From the NCBI GenBank assembly GCA_943735955.1, contig OX030966.1, positions 4,268,976 through 4,332,975 of the forward strand: DNA of 64,000 bases, given 5' to 3'. This DNA comes from Piscicola geometra (lineage: Eukaryota > Annelida > Clitellata > Hirudinida > Piscicolidae). Position 1 is the first letter of the stretch. Every line of letters begins with the position of its first letter. Below the pieces are notes generated by a model. The model worked only from the letters and a program-made list of their open reading frames with translations, was not told the origin of the DNA and searched no databases. Of the stretch, positions 13,757-31,174 are shown in pieces. The translations under genes and the position numbers were made by a program.

Positions 13757-16700
13757 TGTGTTTGTGTGCGTGATAAGTTTGTGAGACGGTGGGTACGTGG
13801 ATGGGTGTGAGAAGGTGTTTTTTATTAAATGGGGGGGGGGGGTGTTTGTGGGTGGGATATTAGGTGGGTTGGGGATGATGAGTGCGTTAGTGGGAAGGGA
13901 CTGGATGGTAGATGTGTGCGTGGGTGGAAGGGTAGGTGCGTGAAGGGATGGGTGTGGGTAGAATGTTGTGTATTAGGTTGGTGAGTGGGTAGGATAGGAT
14001 ATAAGGCTCTGATACCTAAACCCCCACACCACAGCCTCCACACTAAAACTCTTACTTCTTGTTAATTCCTCACTACAAGCAAAACTACAACCATGACATA
14101 ACCACCCCCACACTACACCACATCACCACCCCCACACCACACAACCTCACCATCCCCACACCACATCACCTCACCACCCCCACACCACACCATCTCACCA
14201 CCCCCACACCAAACCACCTCACCACCCTCCCACCCCACACCACCCCCACACCACCTCACCACCTCCACACCACCTCACCACCCCCACACCACCCCCACAC
14301 CTCACCACCCCCACACCACACCACCTCACCACCCCCACAACACACCACAACCCCACACCACACCTCCTCACCACCCCTCACCACACCACCTCACCACCCC
14401 CACACCACACCACCTCACCACCTTCCCACCCCACACCACCTCACCACCCCCACACCACCTCACCACCCCCACAACACACCACAACCCCACACCACACCAC
14501 CTCACCACCCTCACACCACACCACCTCACCACCCCCACATCTCACCACCCCCACACCACACCACCTCACCACCCCCACACCACACCACCTCTCCACCTCA
14601 CACCACACCACCTCACCACTCCCACACCACCACACACCACACCACTTCACCACCCCCACACCACATCACCTCACAACCCCCACACCACATCACCTCACTA
14701 ACCCCCACACCATACCACGTCACAACCCCCACACCACACCACCTCACCACCCCCACACCACCTCACCACCCCCACCACAGTACGACATACGTCAGAAGGC
14801 CCTGAAGTTGACAGCTAACAGCATGTATGGCTGCTTGGGCTTCGGCAAGTCCCGCTTCTATGCCAGAAAACTTGCTGCCCTCATCACTGGGAAGGGCCGG
14901 GAGGTGGGTGGGTGGGTGGAGGGTGGAGGGTGGAGGGGTAGGAGGAGTTGAATGGAGGGTGGAGGGTGGTGGGGTAGGAGGAGTTGAATGGAGGGTGGTT
15001 GGTTGGTGGGTGGGAATGTGAAGATTTGATTTAGGAGGTAGAGTGACTGAATAACAAATCATTATCACCTCATGGTCACCACATCATCATCATGCCCATC
15101 AACATCATCATCACATCATCATCACTATCATCATCATCATTATCATCATCATCACCATCTCATCAGATTCTCATGAGAACTAAAGACCTGGTGGAGTCGG
15201 TTGGTGACTGTGCTGTCATCCATCCATCCATTCGTCCATCCATCCATCCATCCATTCGTCCATCCATCCATCCATCCATTCGTCCATCCATCTATTCATC
15301 CCAATAATATCCATAATTTATGACTATCTATCACACTCTTCCACCAACATAAACCTCCCGCCCATTTTATTTTTCCACCCCCCCCCCCAACACCCACCCA
15401 AACAACCCCTCACCAAAAAACCATTTTCCCACCCAAATAACTCCCCCACCCCTTCTCTTACCCCTTCCTCCACCCCTTCCCCCACCAGATGAACATCGAA
15501 GTGATCTACGGCGACACTGACTCCCTCATGATCAACACTCGTCTTTCCAACTACAACGAGGCCATTTCCCTCGGCAATAAGGTGCCTATGCCTTTTTGTT
15601 TTGTTTAATTGTTCTTTGTATTTAATTGTTTTTTGTATTTTTGTATTTAATTGTTTTGGGTTTTTGTATTTTTTTGTTTTGTGTTTTTGTATTTTTTTCT
15701 TTTGTATTTTTGTATTTAATTGTCTTTGTTTTTGCATTTTGGTTATTAGTATTGTTTATTATTTATTCTCGATTATTTATTTAAGAGCTTTTTTCCATCA
15801 TTATTACTTTTGTTCTCGTCTTCTTCTACCCATCTTTTCCACTCTCCTCGATTTAACCCACCCACAAACACCCTGTCTTAACAACCTACCCTTCCCTACT
15901 TCCCCCAACCCAAACTCCAACACATCCCACCCCAAACCCATCCCATAACTCATCTCAACCCAAATCCACCCCAAACCCATCTCAACCCAAATCCCATCCC
16001 AAACCATCCATGCCAGATCAAGAGCGAAGTGAACAAGTTATATCGTCTGCTCGAGATCGACATCGACGGAGTCTACCAGAGTCTGCTCCTCCTAAAGAAG
16101 AAGAAGTATGCAGGTTAGTGGTGATGATGATGATGATGGGGGTGGTGATGGTGGTTATGGTGTTGGTGGTGGTGGTCATGATGATGGGGGTGGAGGTTGT
16201 GGTATGACAGGGGTGCTGGTGATGATGCAGGGGATGATGGTGGTGGTTGATGATGATGATCACAAGCAGCGTATAAGCGCCTAAAGACCACTTTGAGCTG
16301 CCAAGTCTCATAGACCAGTATTTGCTGCTTATCGGCATGAGCCGCACTCGAACTCACGTTCCTTGGTTTAAAAACTTGCAAACTACACCAAAGTGCTTAC
16401 CAACTAGACCATCTAAACACCCGCCCACCCACCCAAACCCACGCCAGGCTGCATGGTGAGCAGGAGGGGGGATGGTAGTCTGGTGGTGCAGCGGGAGATG
16501 AAGGGCTTGGACATTGTAAGGAGGGATTGGTGTCCCCTCGCGAAGCAGATCGGAAGGTGGGGAGGAGGGAGGTGCATGGGGGAGGGAGGGTGGTTTGGGA
16601 ATGGGAAGTGCACGTCGACGGATGTGCAGGGTGTGGAAGGGATAGGGGGTGCACGGAGGAGGAATTGGGGGGTTACATGATGGGGGTGTTTGAGGGATAA

Positions 16701-19700
16701 TATTTGGTTGCCGAATTGGTCGGGTTTTATAATTTGTGTTCGCTTTTGCTTAAAATTGAAAATTGCCACAACCCACCACCGCCACTGCAACCCACCAATA
16801 ACCATCCAACCCGCATCATCACAACCATACCCTGCCACCACCACCACCACCACAGCGGCGTTCTAGACGACCTCTTCTCTGGCGAGGGCAGGGAGGTGGT
16901 GGTTGAGAGGATACACGAGAGGTTGTACGGGGTGGCAGCCAAGGCTCGGGAGGGTACGTTGGACAGGAGTTTGTACACCATCACCAAGGTGGGTGGGTGT
17001 TAGGGTTAGGGTTAGGGTGGATGGGTTGTGATGGAGTGGGGTTGAAGGGTATTGGTTGGGTGGGTGATGGTGCGTTGATTTGGTGGGGTGGTTGTGGGAT
17101 GTGTTATTGTGCATTGTTTCGGTTATATGGTGACTTCCTACCATCAAATCTTGTTCCAACTGATTCCAAACCCCCTCTCTGCACCGCCCCAACACCCCCT
17201 ACAGCTATCCATCTTCAAAACTTACCTTCTTTTTCAATCCCCCTTACAACTTCCCCTGCCCCCCATCAAACCACCACCCCCATCAAACCACCACCCCCAT
17301 CACTCTCCCCCATCAAACCATCACCCCCATCAAACCACCTCCCCCTCCAGCAACTGGCCAGGGCTCCGGAAGACTACAAGGAGAAGGAGGGACTGCCGCA
17401 CGTGCAAGTCGCTCTCAGGTTGAACAAGGCGGGCGGTCGCAAGCTTAAGAGTGGTGACGTCGTCTATTACGTCGTCTGCCAGGTGCGATGGTGTGGTTGG
17501 GTTGAGGGTGGTGTGGTTGGGTTGAGGGGGGTGTGGTTGGGTTGAGGGTGGTGTGGTTGGGTTGAGGATAGTGTGGTTGGATTGAGGGTGGTGTGGTTGG
17601 GTTGAGGGTGGTGTGGTTGGGTTGAGGGTGGTGTGGTTGGGTTGAGGGGGTGTGGTTGGGTTGAGAGTGGTGTGGTTGGGTTGAGGGTGGTGTGGTTGGG
17701 TTGAGGGTGGTGTGGTTGGGTTGAGGGGGTGTGGTTGGGTTGAGGGTGGTGTGGTTGGGTTGAGGGTGGTGTGGTTGGGTTGAGGGTGGTGTGGTTGGGT
17801 TGAGGGTGGTGTGGTTGGGTTGAGGGTGGTGTGGTTGGATTGAGGGTGGTGTGGTTGGGTTGAGGGTGGTGTGGTTGGGTTGAGGGTGGTGTGGTTGGGT
17901 TGAGGGTGGTGTGGTTGGGTTGAGGGGGGTGTGGTTGGGTTGAGGGTGGTGTGGTTGGGTTGAGGGGGGTGTGGTTGGGTTGAGGGTGGTGTGGTTGGGT
18001 TGAGGGGGTGTGGTTGGATTGAGGGTGTGGTTGGGTTGAGGGTGGTGTGGTTGGATTGAGGGTGGTGTGGTTGGGTTGAGGGTGGTGTGGTTGGGTTGAG
18101 GGTGGTGTGGTTGGGTTGAGGGTGATGTGGTTGGGTTGAGGGTGGTGTGGTTGGGCTGAGGGTGGTGTGGTTGGGTTGAGGGTGGTGTGGTTGGGCTGAG
18201 GGTGGTGTGGTTGGGCTGAGGGTGGTGTGGTTGGGTTGAGGGTGTGGTTGGGTTAAGGGTGGTGTGGTTGGGTTGAGGATGGTGTGGTTGGGTTGAGGGT
18301 GGTGTGGTTGGGTTGAGGATGGTGTGGTTGGGTTGAGGGGGGTGTGGTTGGGTTGAGGATGGTGTGGTTTGGTTGAGGATGGTGTGGTTGGGTTGAGGGT
18401 GGTGTGGTTGGGTTGAGGGTGGTGTGGTTGGGTTGAGGGTGGTTGGTTGGGTTGAGGATGGTGTGGTTGGGTTGAGGGTGGTGTGGTTGGGTTGAGGGTG
18501 GTGTGGTTGGGTTGAGGGTGTGGTTGGGTTGAGGGAGTGGTTGGGTTGAGGGTGGTGTGGTTGGGTTGAGTGTGGTTGGTTGGGTTGAGGATGGTGTGGT
18601 TGGGTTGAGGGTGGTGTGGTTGGGTTGAGGGAGTGGTTGGGTTGAGGGTGGTGTGGTTGGGTTGAGTGTGGTTGGTTGGGTTGAGGATGGTGTGGTTGGG
18701 TTGAGGGTGGTGTGGTTGGGTTGAGGGTGGTGTGGTTAGGTTGAGGGTGGAGAGAGTGTGAAGGGTGTGGAGAAGAGTGTAGATGGGAGGGGATTGAGGG
18801 TGTGAATAGGAGGAGTTAAGAATGTGAATAGGGAATAACGAGAAGTGGTTATTAGGAAGTTTAGGATGGCTTTCATATGTTTAACTTGATAAATCTTTTT
18901 TTTCTAGCCCATTTTGTTTTCTCATTTCTTTCCTCTATTCCTCTCACCCCTTCCTCCAAACCACCCATTTGCCCCACCCACTCCACGCCAGAACGGCACG
19001 ACAGACCCCCCAATGAAGCGGGCCTACCACCCTGATGAGCTCAAGAAGGATGCCTCACTCTCCATTGGTTGCTCTTGCTGTAGTGTTGTTGTTGCTGTAG
19101 TGTTGTTGTTGCTGTAGTGTTGTTGTTTTTGTTGTTGATGTTGTTTTTGTTGTTGTTGGAGGGGTGGTTGTTTTTGTTGTTGCTGGTTTTCACACCTACA
19201 CCACTTACTAAGACATCTTGTCTTTTTACACGCACACACTTACAACTCAAATGGCTTTCACACATCCACAAGGCTCTACACAAACACACACATGCAAACA
19301 CACAGACATCAACTACTATCTGTCCGGACAAGTACTTCCAGTGGTGTCAAGGCTGGTCGACTGCATTGATGGGACTGATACTTACAGAGTGGCTGACTGT
19401 CTGGGTGGGTGGGGGAGAAAAATGGTAGATGTGTTGGGGGGGGGGAGGAGGGTTGAGAAGGGTAGGGTTGGAGGTAGAAGTTAGTTATCTGGATTATGGG
19501 TAGGTGTTGGGTCGGTACTGACACATGCATGCATGGATAGATTGGTGACAAAGAACATAGATACTAGGTAATCGAATAATAGACACCCAGACAGACAGAA
19601 GATTTCCCTGCAAACCTCGTTCAACTTTTCACCAACGCCACCACCACCACAACGGTTGACTCATCGACCACACCCCTCAGGACTCGACTCAAAGTCCTAC

Positions 19701-22031
19701 AAACCAGCCGCCATCCACACGGGAGCGGCCGATGCCGGGTGGGGAGGCGGTGTCGAGGAGAGGTTCATCGATTCCGAGCGCTTCACGTACGCCTGTGTGT
19801 CGTGCGCCACACTAAATGAGATCGACTCTCCCTATGTCTTGCTCGATGTATGTGGGGGGGGGGGTGGGTTGTTTGTGTGTGTGGATGATAGGGGGTGTTT
19901 GTGTGTGTGTGTGGGGAAGTGTAGGTTTATGCGTGGGTGGGGGTGTTCATGTTTGCGTGGGTGGATGGGGGATTGTTTGTGAGGGTGTGTGTGTTTCTGT
20001 TTTTTCAGTTTATCTTTGTTTTCTATTTTTATTCGCTTCAGCCACCAAATACACTCCAACCACATATCCCATCCCACTCCAACCACAGGGTAGGCTGCAT
20101 GCAAGTCTTTCCAGGTGTGCCAACCCCTCTTGCCCCTCCCCCACCATCAACCACCACCCCTACACCCTCAAGAATCTACTCATCATACAGGTTGGGGAGG
20201 GTTCAATTTTTTACAGTTTTAAGCTGAATAAATTTTGAACCTATAGGACTCTTCTAATAATTTAGAACAGATTTACAATTTAGAAATCAAAATCTATTAA
20301 ATTTATCTTAATTTCAACAAATTTAATTTTTTTAAATCTATACTTATGGCTTTTTCACTTTACCTCCTTCCTCCACCTTTCTTACTACTACTCCATGCCC
20401 TTGCACATTCTGTTTTCCACTCAGGTTCATTTCTCTTCCACCCATCCCTCCTTTACCAATTTCTCTTCAACCCATCATTCTTTTACCCATCCTTCTCTCT
20501 TCTAACCCGGACATTCACCAACCACCCACCATCTCAACACCCACCCACCAATCACCCACCACCTCCCAACCCACCCACCCACTAATCACCCACCACCTCT
20601 CAACCCACCCACCAATTACCCACCACCTCCCAACCCACCCACCCACTAATCACCCACCACCTCTCAACCCACCCACCAATTACCCACCACCTCCCAACCC
20701 ACCCACCCACCAATCACCCACCACCTCTCAACCCACCCACCAATTACCCACCACCTCCCAACCCACCCACCCACCAATCACCCACCACCTCTCAATCCAC
20801 CCACCAATCACCCACCCACCTCTCAACCCACCCACCAATCACCCACCACCTCCCAACCCACCCACCAACCAGCTTCGAAAGCACCTCAAGACCTACCACG
20901 AAGCGTGGATGATGTGTGATGACGTGGCGTGTGCCTACAGGACCAGGCAACTGCCCCTTTCGACCACCCATCGCCACCCCCTGTGCCCCGGGTGTGTCAG
21001 AGGTGCCCTCAAGTTGGAGGTGAGGATGGGAGGGGGTTAGTGTGGGGGGGGGGGGGGTTAGAGGTGAGGATGGGAGGAGGGTAGGGTTGGAGGTGAGGAT
21101 GGGAGGGGGGTAGTGGGGGGAGGGAAGGGTTAGAGGTGAGGATGTGGATGGGGGGTAGTGTGGGTGGGGGGGGGATTAGGGTTGGATGTGAAGATGGGAG
21201 TAGAGAAGGGTTGTTGTAGAGTGAGGGATTAGTGGGTTAGAGGAAGTTTGGGTAGTGGGGATATAGGTTTGAACAATCATAATCAGCAACCTCCATCGCC
21301 ACATGATGATGATGATTATAAATAATCATCTTTAAAGTGATTATAAATAATCATCATCACAACCACCACAGTACCCAGACTCCGGCCTCTACAAGCAACT
21401 CAGTTACCTCTCCTACCTCTTCGACCTTGATCATACCACTTTCAAGGGTCAATAGTGCTTTTTTAGTGTTTTTATCATTAGTTTATTTTTATTTTTTTTT
21501 AAATTATTTATTTGGAGTGCGCCTCATACATAGTGTTAATTATAATCATAATCTTGATAATGATATTATTAGTAATTATTATTATAAACTTGATAATGAT
21601 ATTAATAATAATAATAATTATTATTATAACAGGCAAGGCGATGGCTGTGCTGAGCGAAGAGAAGAGGGTGGTGATTGCGGAGATGAAGAAGCTGGTTGAC
21701 GACAAGGTGACAGTGATTTTTATCGTTTCTTTCATTAAATACTTTAAATAATCATATTACTTTGCATAAAAATAATATAAATATTTATTACAAAAAGTAA
21801 TGATAATAGTTTGCATAATATAAATTTAAATATTTTTAATAATACTATCAAATTTAATATCAACTTGCATAAGAATTTAATTTATTTAAATATTAAAAGC
21901 AGACGCTATATAATAACGACAATTATTATTATTATTTATTTTCCACACGCACGCACACACAGATACAGAGCAGTTCATACGCTCACGTGGACCTGCACAA
22001 GGTTTTTGCATGCCTAATGAAGGGAGTGTAG
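4014..22031 (+). CDS. POLA1: DNA polymerase alpha catalytic subunit (38 exons, complete)
   Basis: Catalytic subunit of the polymerase alpha-primase complex, a B-family polymerase that extends the RNA primer at nuclear replication origins and Okazaki fragments. Exons: 4014-4029, 4145-4272, 4448-4538, 4786-4851, 4988-5157, 5403-6216, 6354-6399, 6574-6640, 7263-7364, 7725-7799, 8016-8154, 8281-8318, 8409-8528, 8753-8837, 8974-9035, 9112-9207, 9320-9433, 9541-9587, 10165-10302, 11862-11991, 12469-12570, 12897-12963, 13296-13705, 14781-14903, 15167-15199, 15489-15581, 16017-16113, 16448-16556, 16856-16988, 17351-17482, 18992-19067, 19306-19404, 19681-19847, 20089-20190, 20873-21019, 21372-21447, 21633-21706, 21963-22031. 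They sum to 4653 nt, 1550 aa plus stop; the human protein is 1462 aa. Seen: N-terminal DDWIVD and [23 protein letters not shown]; motif [11 protein letters not shown] (D about 915); motif [10 protein letters not shown] (about 1050); motif C YGDTDSLM (about 1102); KKKKYA; and two C-terminal four-cysteine zinc modules (CVSC plus CANPSC; CDDVAC plus CPGC). Extra length comes from an Asp/Ser/Gly-rich linker (158-428) and an Asn-rich insert after motif A. The exon 4 donor (4852) is weak. Confidence 0.96.
4632..4774. repeat. (CTA)n in POLA1 intron 3
   Basis: A CTA microsatellite with one ATTACT interruption fills most of intron 3 and ends about 10 bp before the exon 4 acceptor at 4785. Confidence 0.95.
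5200..5400. repeat. CAT/CAC microsatellite in POLA1 intron 5
   Basis: Imperfect ATC/ACC repeats run up to the acceptor of exon 6 at 5402. The histidine-rich open frame through it is spurious. Confidence 0.9.
6641..7045. repeat. About 41-bp minisatellite in POLA1 intron 8
   Basis: The donor of exon 8 leads directly into GTTGTTGTTG and then about eight to nine imperfect copies of a roughly 41-bp G/T-rich unit containing GTTGTCTTTTAGTTGTGG. The 3' part of the same intron (7090-7262) is C/A-rich. Confidence 0.85.
9590..9785. repeat. GT/TATATG-rich tandem repeat in POLA1 intron 18
   Basis: Imperfect repeats built on TTTATATGTGTATATGTGCG begin within a few bases of the exon 18 donor. The far end of the intron is made of CCCAACCC and CCACCACACC-type repeats. 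Confidence 0.88.
10600..11855. repeat. CCCACC-type minisatellite in POLA1 intron 19
   Basis: About 1.25 kb of near-uninterrupted ACCCACCCACCTACCTATTC and related variants (CCACTCCACCCACC, CCCACTTCACCC), ending at the exon 20 acceptor (11861). Because the strand contains no stops, it yields long spurious open frames in at least two frames. The 5' end of this intron (10303-10580) is the complementary G-rich type. Confidence 0.95.
14090..14780. repeat. CCACACCACC minisatellite in POLA1 intron 23
   Basis: About 690 bp of imperfect CCACACCACACCACCTCACC units, running straight into the exon 24 acceptor. The same intron opens with (GT)n at its donor (13706-13770). Confidence 0.93.
16262..16424 (-). 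mobile_element. tRNA-derived SINE, antisense in POLA1 intron 27
   Basis: On the minus strand the element starts near 16424. It has a perfect A box (TGGTCTAGTTGG, complement of 16400-16411) and a B box (GTTCGAGTGC, complement of 16344-16353), followed by a non-tRNA tail that includes GCGCTTATACGCTGC. This is the arrangement of a pol III-transcribed SINE. Its 5' end lies about 24 bp upstream of the exon 28 acceptor. The tail shares a GCGTATAAGC stretch with 22438-22448, possibly another remnant of the family. Confidence 0.7.
17491..18750. repeat. 20-bp minisatellite in POLA1 intron 30
   Basis: About 62 copies of GTGTGGTTGGGTTGAGGGTG, starting 9 bases after the exon 30 donor. Variants lack a few bases (GAGGGGGTG, GAGGATG), but the register is kept for 1.26 kb. 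The strand is G/T-only with occasional A. The acceptor side of the intron (18945-18991) is C-rich. Confidence 0.97.
20515..20870. repeat. Tandem repeat abutting the exon 35 acceptor of POLA1
   Basis: Alternating units of about 30 and 34 bp built from CCCACCCACCAATCACCCA and CCACCTCCCAA, ending at the CAACCAG acceptor at 20872. The repeat is pure C/A with few T, so the acceptor has no U-rich tract. Confidence 0.9.
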
Positions 22032-23227
22032 TGCTTTGTGGGTGTGTGGGCTTTTCCAGTTTCTATTTTGTGGATGTGTGGGCTTTTCCAGTTTCTATTT
22101 TGTGGTAGGTTTTGGAAGGTGTTTTGTTTTTGGATTTAGGTATTGATTGTAGTGGTTGTTGGTGAGGGTTGTTATTTGTGGTAGTTTAGTAGCTACTAGT
22201 TTAGTATTTTAGTCGTCGTTTCTTAGTTGCATGTTTCAATCTGCTGTAGTAGCAGCGGTGGTAGCTTTGAAAGAAGCTAATTTAATTTCTTTGTTTTTTA
22301 TTCAAATAAGAACTCGTTCAATTTAATTTTGATACTTAGTGATAAAAATTTTAAATAGAAAAATGGATTTTCAAAATCTTTTAATAAATCATTGGACAGT
22401 TTTTTATGATAGTAATAATGACGAGGATTATGATAGAGGCGTATAAGCCAAACGGGCTTCTAGGCCACTGAACATTTATCAATTTGCACTGATGGGTAAA
22501 ACTTTTCTTCAAAAAACTTTAAACATGATGATTTATTTGAACGAAGCAAAGAACAGTTTAAAACTCTGCAAAGGCGCAACTGGCAAAATAAACCCGAACT
22601 AAACACAGCATTGACACATTTGTTTGAAGCATGATTAGTGGTCCATTCTAATTATAATTAAAATAATAGGATAATTAAATTACAATAATAGCCCATTATT
22701 GTAATTTATATTATTAATAGGTTTCTTGATTCCATAACAAGTCATTCACTACAAAAAAGCGAAAAAAGAAAGCCGTGATCAAATCTCGAGAGTAGTCAAT
22801 ATTGTAAAAAGGTTTATAAGTATAAAGTATACTTATATACAGTATAGTGGAAGCATGATTTGTTAAAGAATGAAAATATTTACTATAGGAAAATGAATAA
22901 ACAAAGAGTTTTAAAAATTATATATAAATAATATATGAATTAATAAAACTCTAGAAATGTATAAAATAAATCCATAACGCGCAAGTCACGCTATGGTGAG
23001 CAAGAAATATTGAAGTTATATACCATCATATGAAGTGGTGATGTTAAGTGAAGCTGAGGATGATAATGATGATGAAGGTGGTGATCATGATGATGATGAT
23101 ATTTGAAGGTATAATGCTTATGTATTTGGAAGATCATGAAGCAAAAAGATCATTATCAAGACTAAAACATGCGGAAAGGCTAGATTGAATTTAAAGCAAG
23201 CTGATTGGACAGGCCTGGACGCTGACA
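22032..23227. other. Convergent spacer between POLA1 and ACOT9
   Basis: The 3' regions of two convergent genes. A 32-bp direct repeat built on GGGCTTTTCCAGTTTC occurs twice just after the POLA1 stop (22044-22107). AATAAA at 22383-22388 is a possible POLA1 polyadenylation signal. A segment near 22436-22475 resembles the tail of the SINE at 16262-16424. No other gene is seen. Confidence 0.5.
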
Positions 23228-29306
<6,079 letters not shown>

Positions 29307-30370
29307 CTTGCCGAAATTAATTTAATGATACTCTTTGTTTGAAAATTGTCTTTTTAAGTTTCTTATTTTTACAAATATGTTGAATTTTATTTTTTATTCA
29401 TTACATTCAAACTATGTGATCAATTTGATTTCCTCTTTATAAACTTTATAATATAAAGGTATTTGTGAATTTTAACATACAGCGGTGAAGATAGTGGCGA
29501 AAATGATAAAATAGGATTTAATAAATATTGCACTAGATAAATTCAACATATGGAAAAACTTATCGGATAAAACTGTTTAAGTTTGGAGTGGTTTTATGAA
29601 AGTGTGTAGGAAGAAAATTATATAATTTATTTGAAAAATTTGTTTTTGAACCCTTTTGTGAGGCTCCTGTAGTGTTGATACTTCATTCATCCCTCCCATC
29701 CCCCCGAGCCCTTTCTCTGACTGGTAGTCAGTGATGTTGTTCAGATACTACTGTAGTATAATTGCAGCAGGATGGCCGTAGAATGTGAGAAAAGGGATAA
29801 TTCAGTGGAGATTAAGAAGCTTATCTAATAATTTTGTTGTTGTTGAAGTGTTGATTAATTTGGTTGATCGTGGAAGATTAATAAATTGTTGTTTTGAATT
29901 TCCATTATTATATTTACAAGTTTAATCTCATTGGACGCATGAAAAAAACGCTTCTTTGAATTTTTTTTGATAAAAATGAAAAACGGAATTAACCCTCTAA
30001 TAAACTTCTCACGATAGCTAATAATAAAACGCACACAGGAAAAAGTGAAAGGTTCAGAACGATATAATGAACTCTATTCATTTCGCTAAAGCAACGAAAT
30101 ACCGTAAGAACTGAAGAATGCATTGGTAAAGTGGCTGGGCGAGTAATAGGAAGATCAATCAAGAAGTGCTGTTGCAAGTTTCGGCAGATATAATATGAAA
30201 TCAATAATTGGCTTTTAAACATTTTAATGTTAATAAACGTCCAAACCTTAATTTTATAAACCTTTTCTTTACCACACTTCACGTCCCCCCAGCACTTATT
30301 TGCACCAATTGATAAAACCCTTCAAAATTTTGAAACACCACAATCTACAATCACGATTTCAACGCATTTA
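29307..30370. other. Spacer between ACOT9 and troponin T
   Basis: AT-rich, 1.06 kb, between two genes transcribed in the same (minus) direction. It must contain the ACOT9 promoter. A 98-codon open frame at 29989-30282 on the minus strand has no splice or similarity support, so I do not call it. Confidence 0.5.
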
Positions 30371-30372
30371 TT
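30367..30372 (-). promoter_or_regulatory. AATAAA signal overlapping the troponin T stop codon
   Basis: On the minus strand the stop TAA (30373-30371) is followed by TAAATG, so a canonical AATAAA begins inside the stop codon. If used, the 3' UTR would be only some tens of bases long. Use is inferred. Confidence 0.5.
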
Positions 30373-31108
30373 AGGCTGCAGCGACCTCGGCAGCATGTTC
30401 TTCAGCTTGGACACTTCCTGAGTAGATGGGCATTCTCTCCTCGTCCCAGGCAACCGCCTTTGCAGCCTTTTAGGGGATTATTGAGAACATATTATCAATG
30501 AAGCCATCTGAAGAATATATCGAAAAACAGAATTCAATTGACTCGTTACACTTTCTGCTTTTTTCTACAATTTCTCAACCAAACCTTCTCCCTCTCACAC
30601 CCATCGAGCATAATAACATTATATTATATGCCTTCTCTATCTTTTTAACCTTTCTCTTTGTTTCCTATTTTATATTTTAACTTCTTTTCCCCTCTCTACT
30701 TTCAACCCATTATTCCCTTTTTTATATTTTCAAACCCTATTTCTCCTTTTTTCTACTTTCAACTCTCTTCCCTCCCTCCCTCCCTCCCTCCCTCCTTCCC
30801 TCCCTCCCTCCCTCCCTCCTTCCCTCCCTCCCTCCCTCCTTCCCTCCCTCCCTCCTTCCCTCCCTCCCTCCCTCCCTCCCTCCCTCCCTCCCTCCCTCCC
30901 TCCCTCCCTCCCTCCCTCCCTCCCTCCCTCCCTCCCTCCCTCCCTCCCTCCCTCCTCCCTTCTTCTCCTCCTCCCTCCCTCCCACACACACGCACCTTGA
31001 TACGCTCCGCAGGGGGGATGTACTGTGGTCCTGAAAAGTGGGTCTTCTTCTCCGAGTACTCCCTCTTGTCCTTCTGCCTCTCGTACTTGCTGTACATCTC
31101 GATCTTCG

Positions 31109-31174
<66 letters not shown>

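Noticed and set aside
16998..17018. Telomere-like GTTAGGGTTAGGGTTAGGG
   Set aside because: Only three units, embedded in a G/T-rich POLA1 intron donor region; best explained as part of the local simple repeat.
29989..30282. 98-codon minus-strand open frame between ACOT9 and troponin T
   Set aside because: It could have been an ACOT9 leader exon, but a better presequence with correct splice phase lies at 29198-29306, and no donor in this frame fits.
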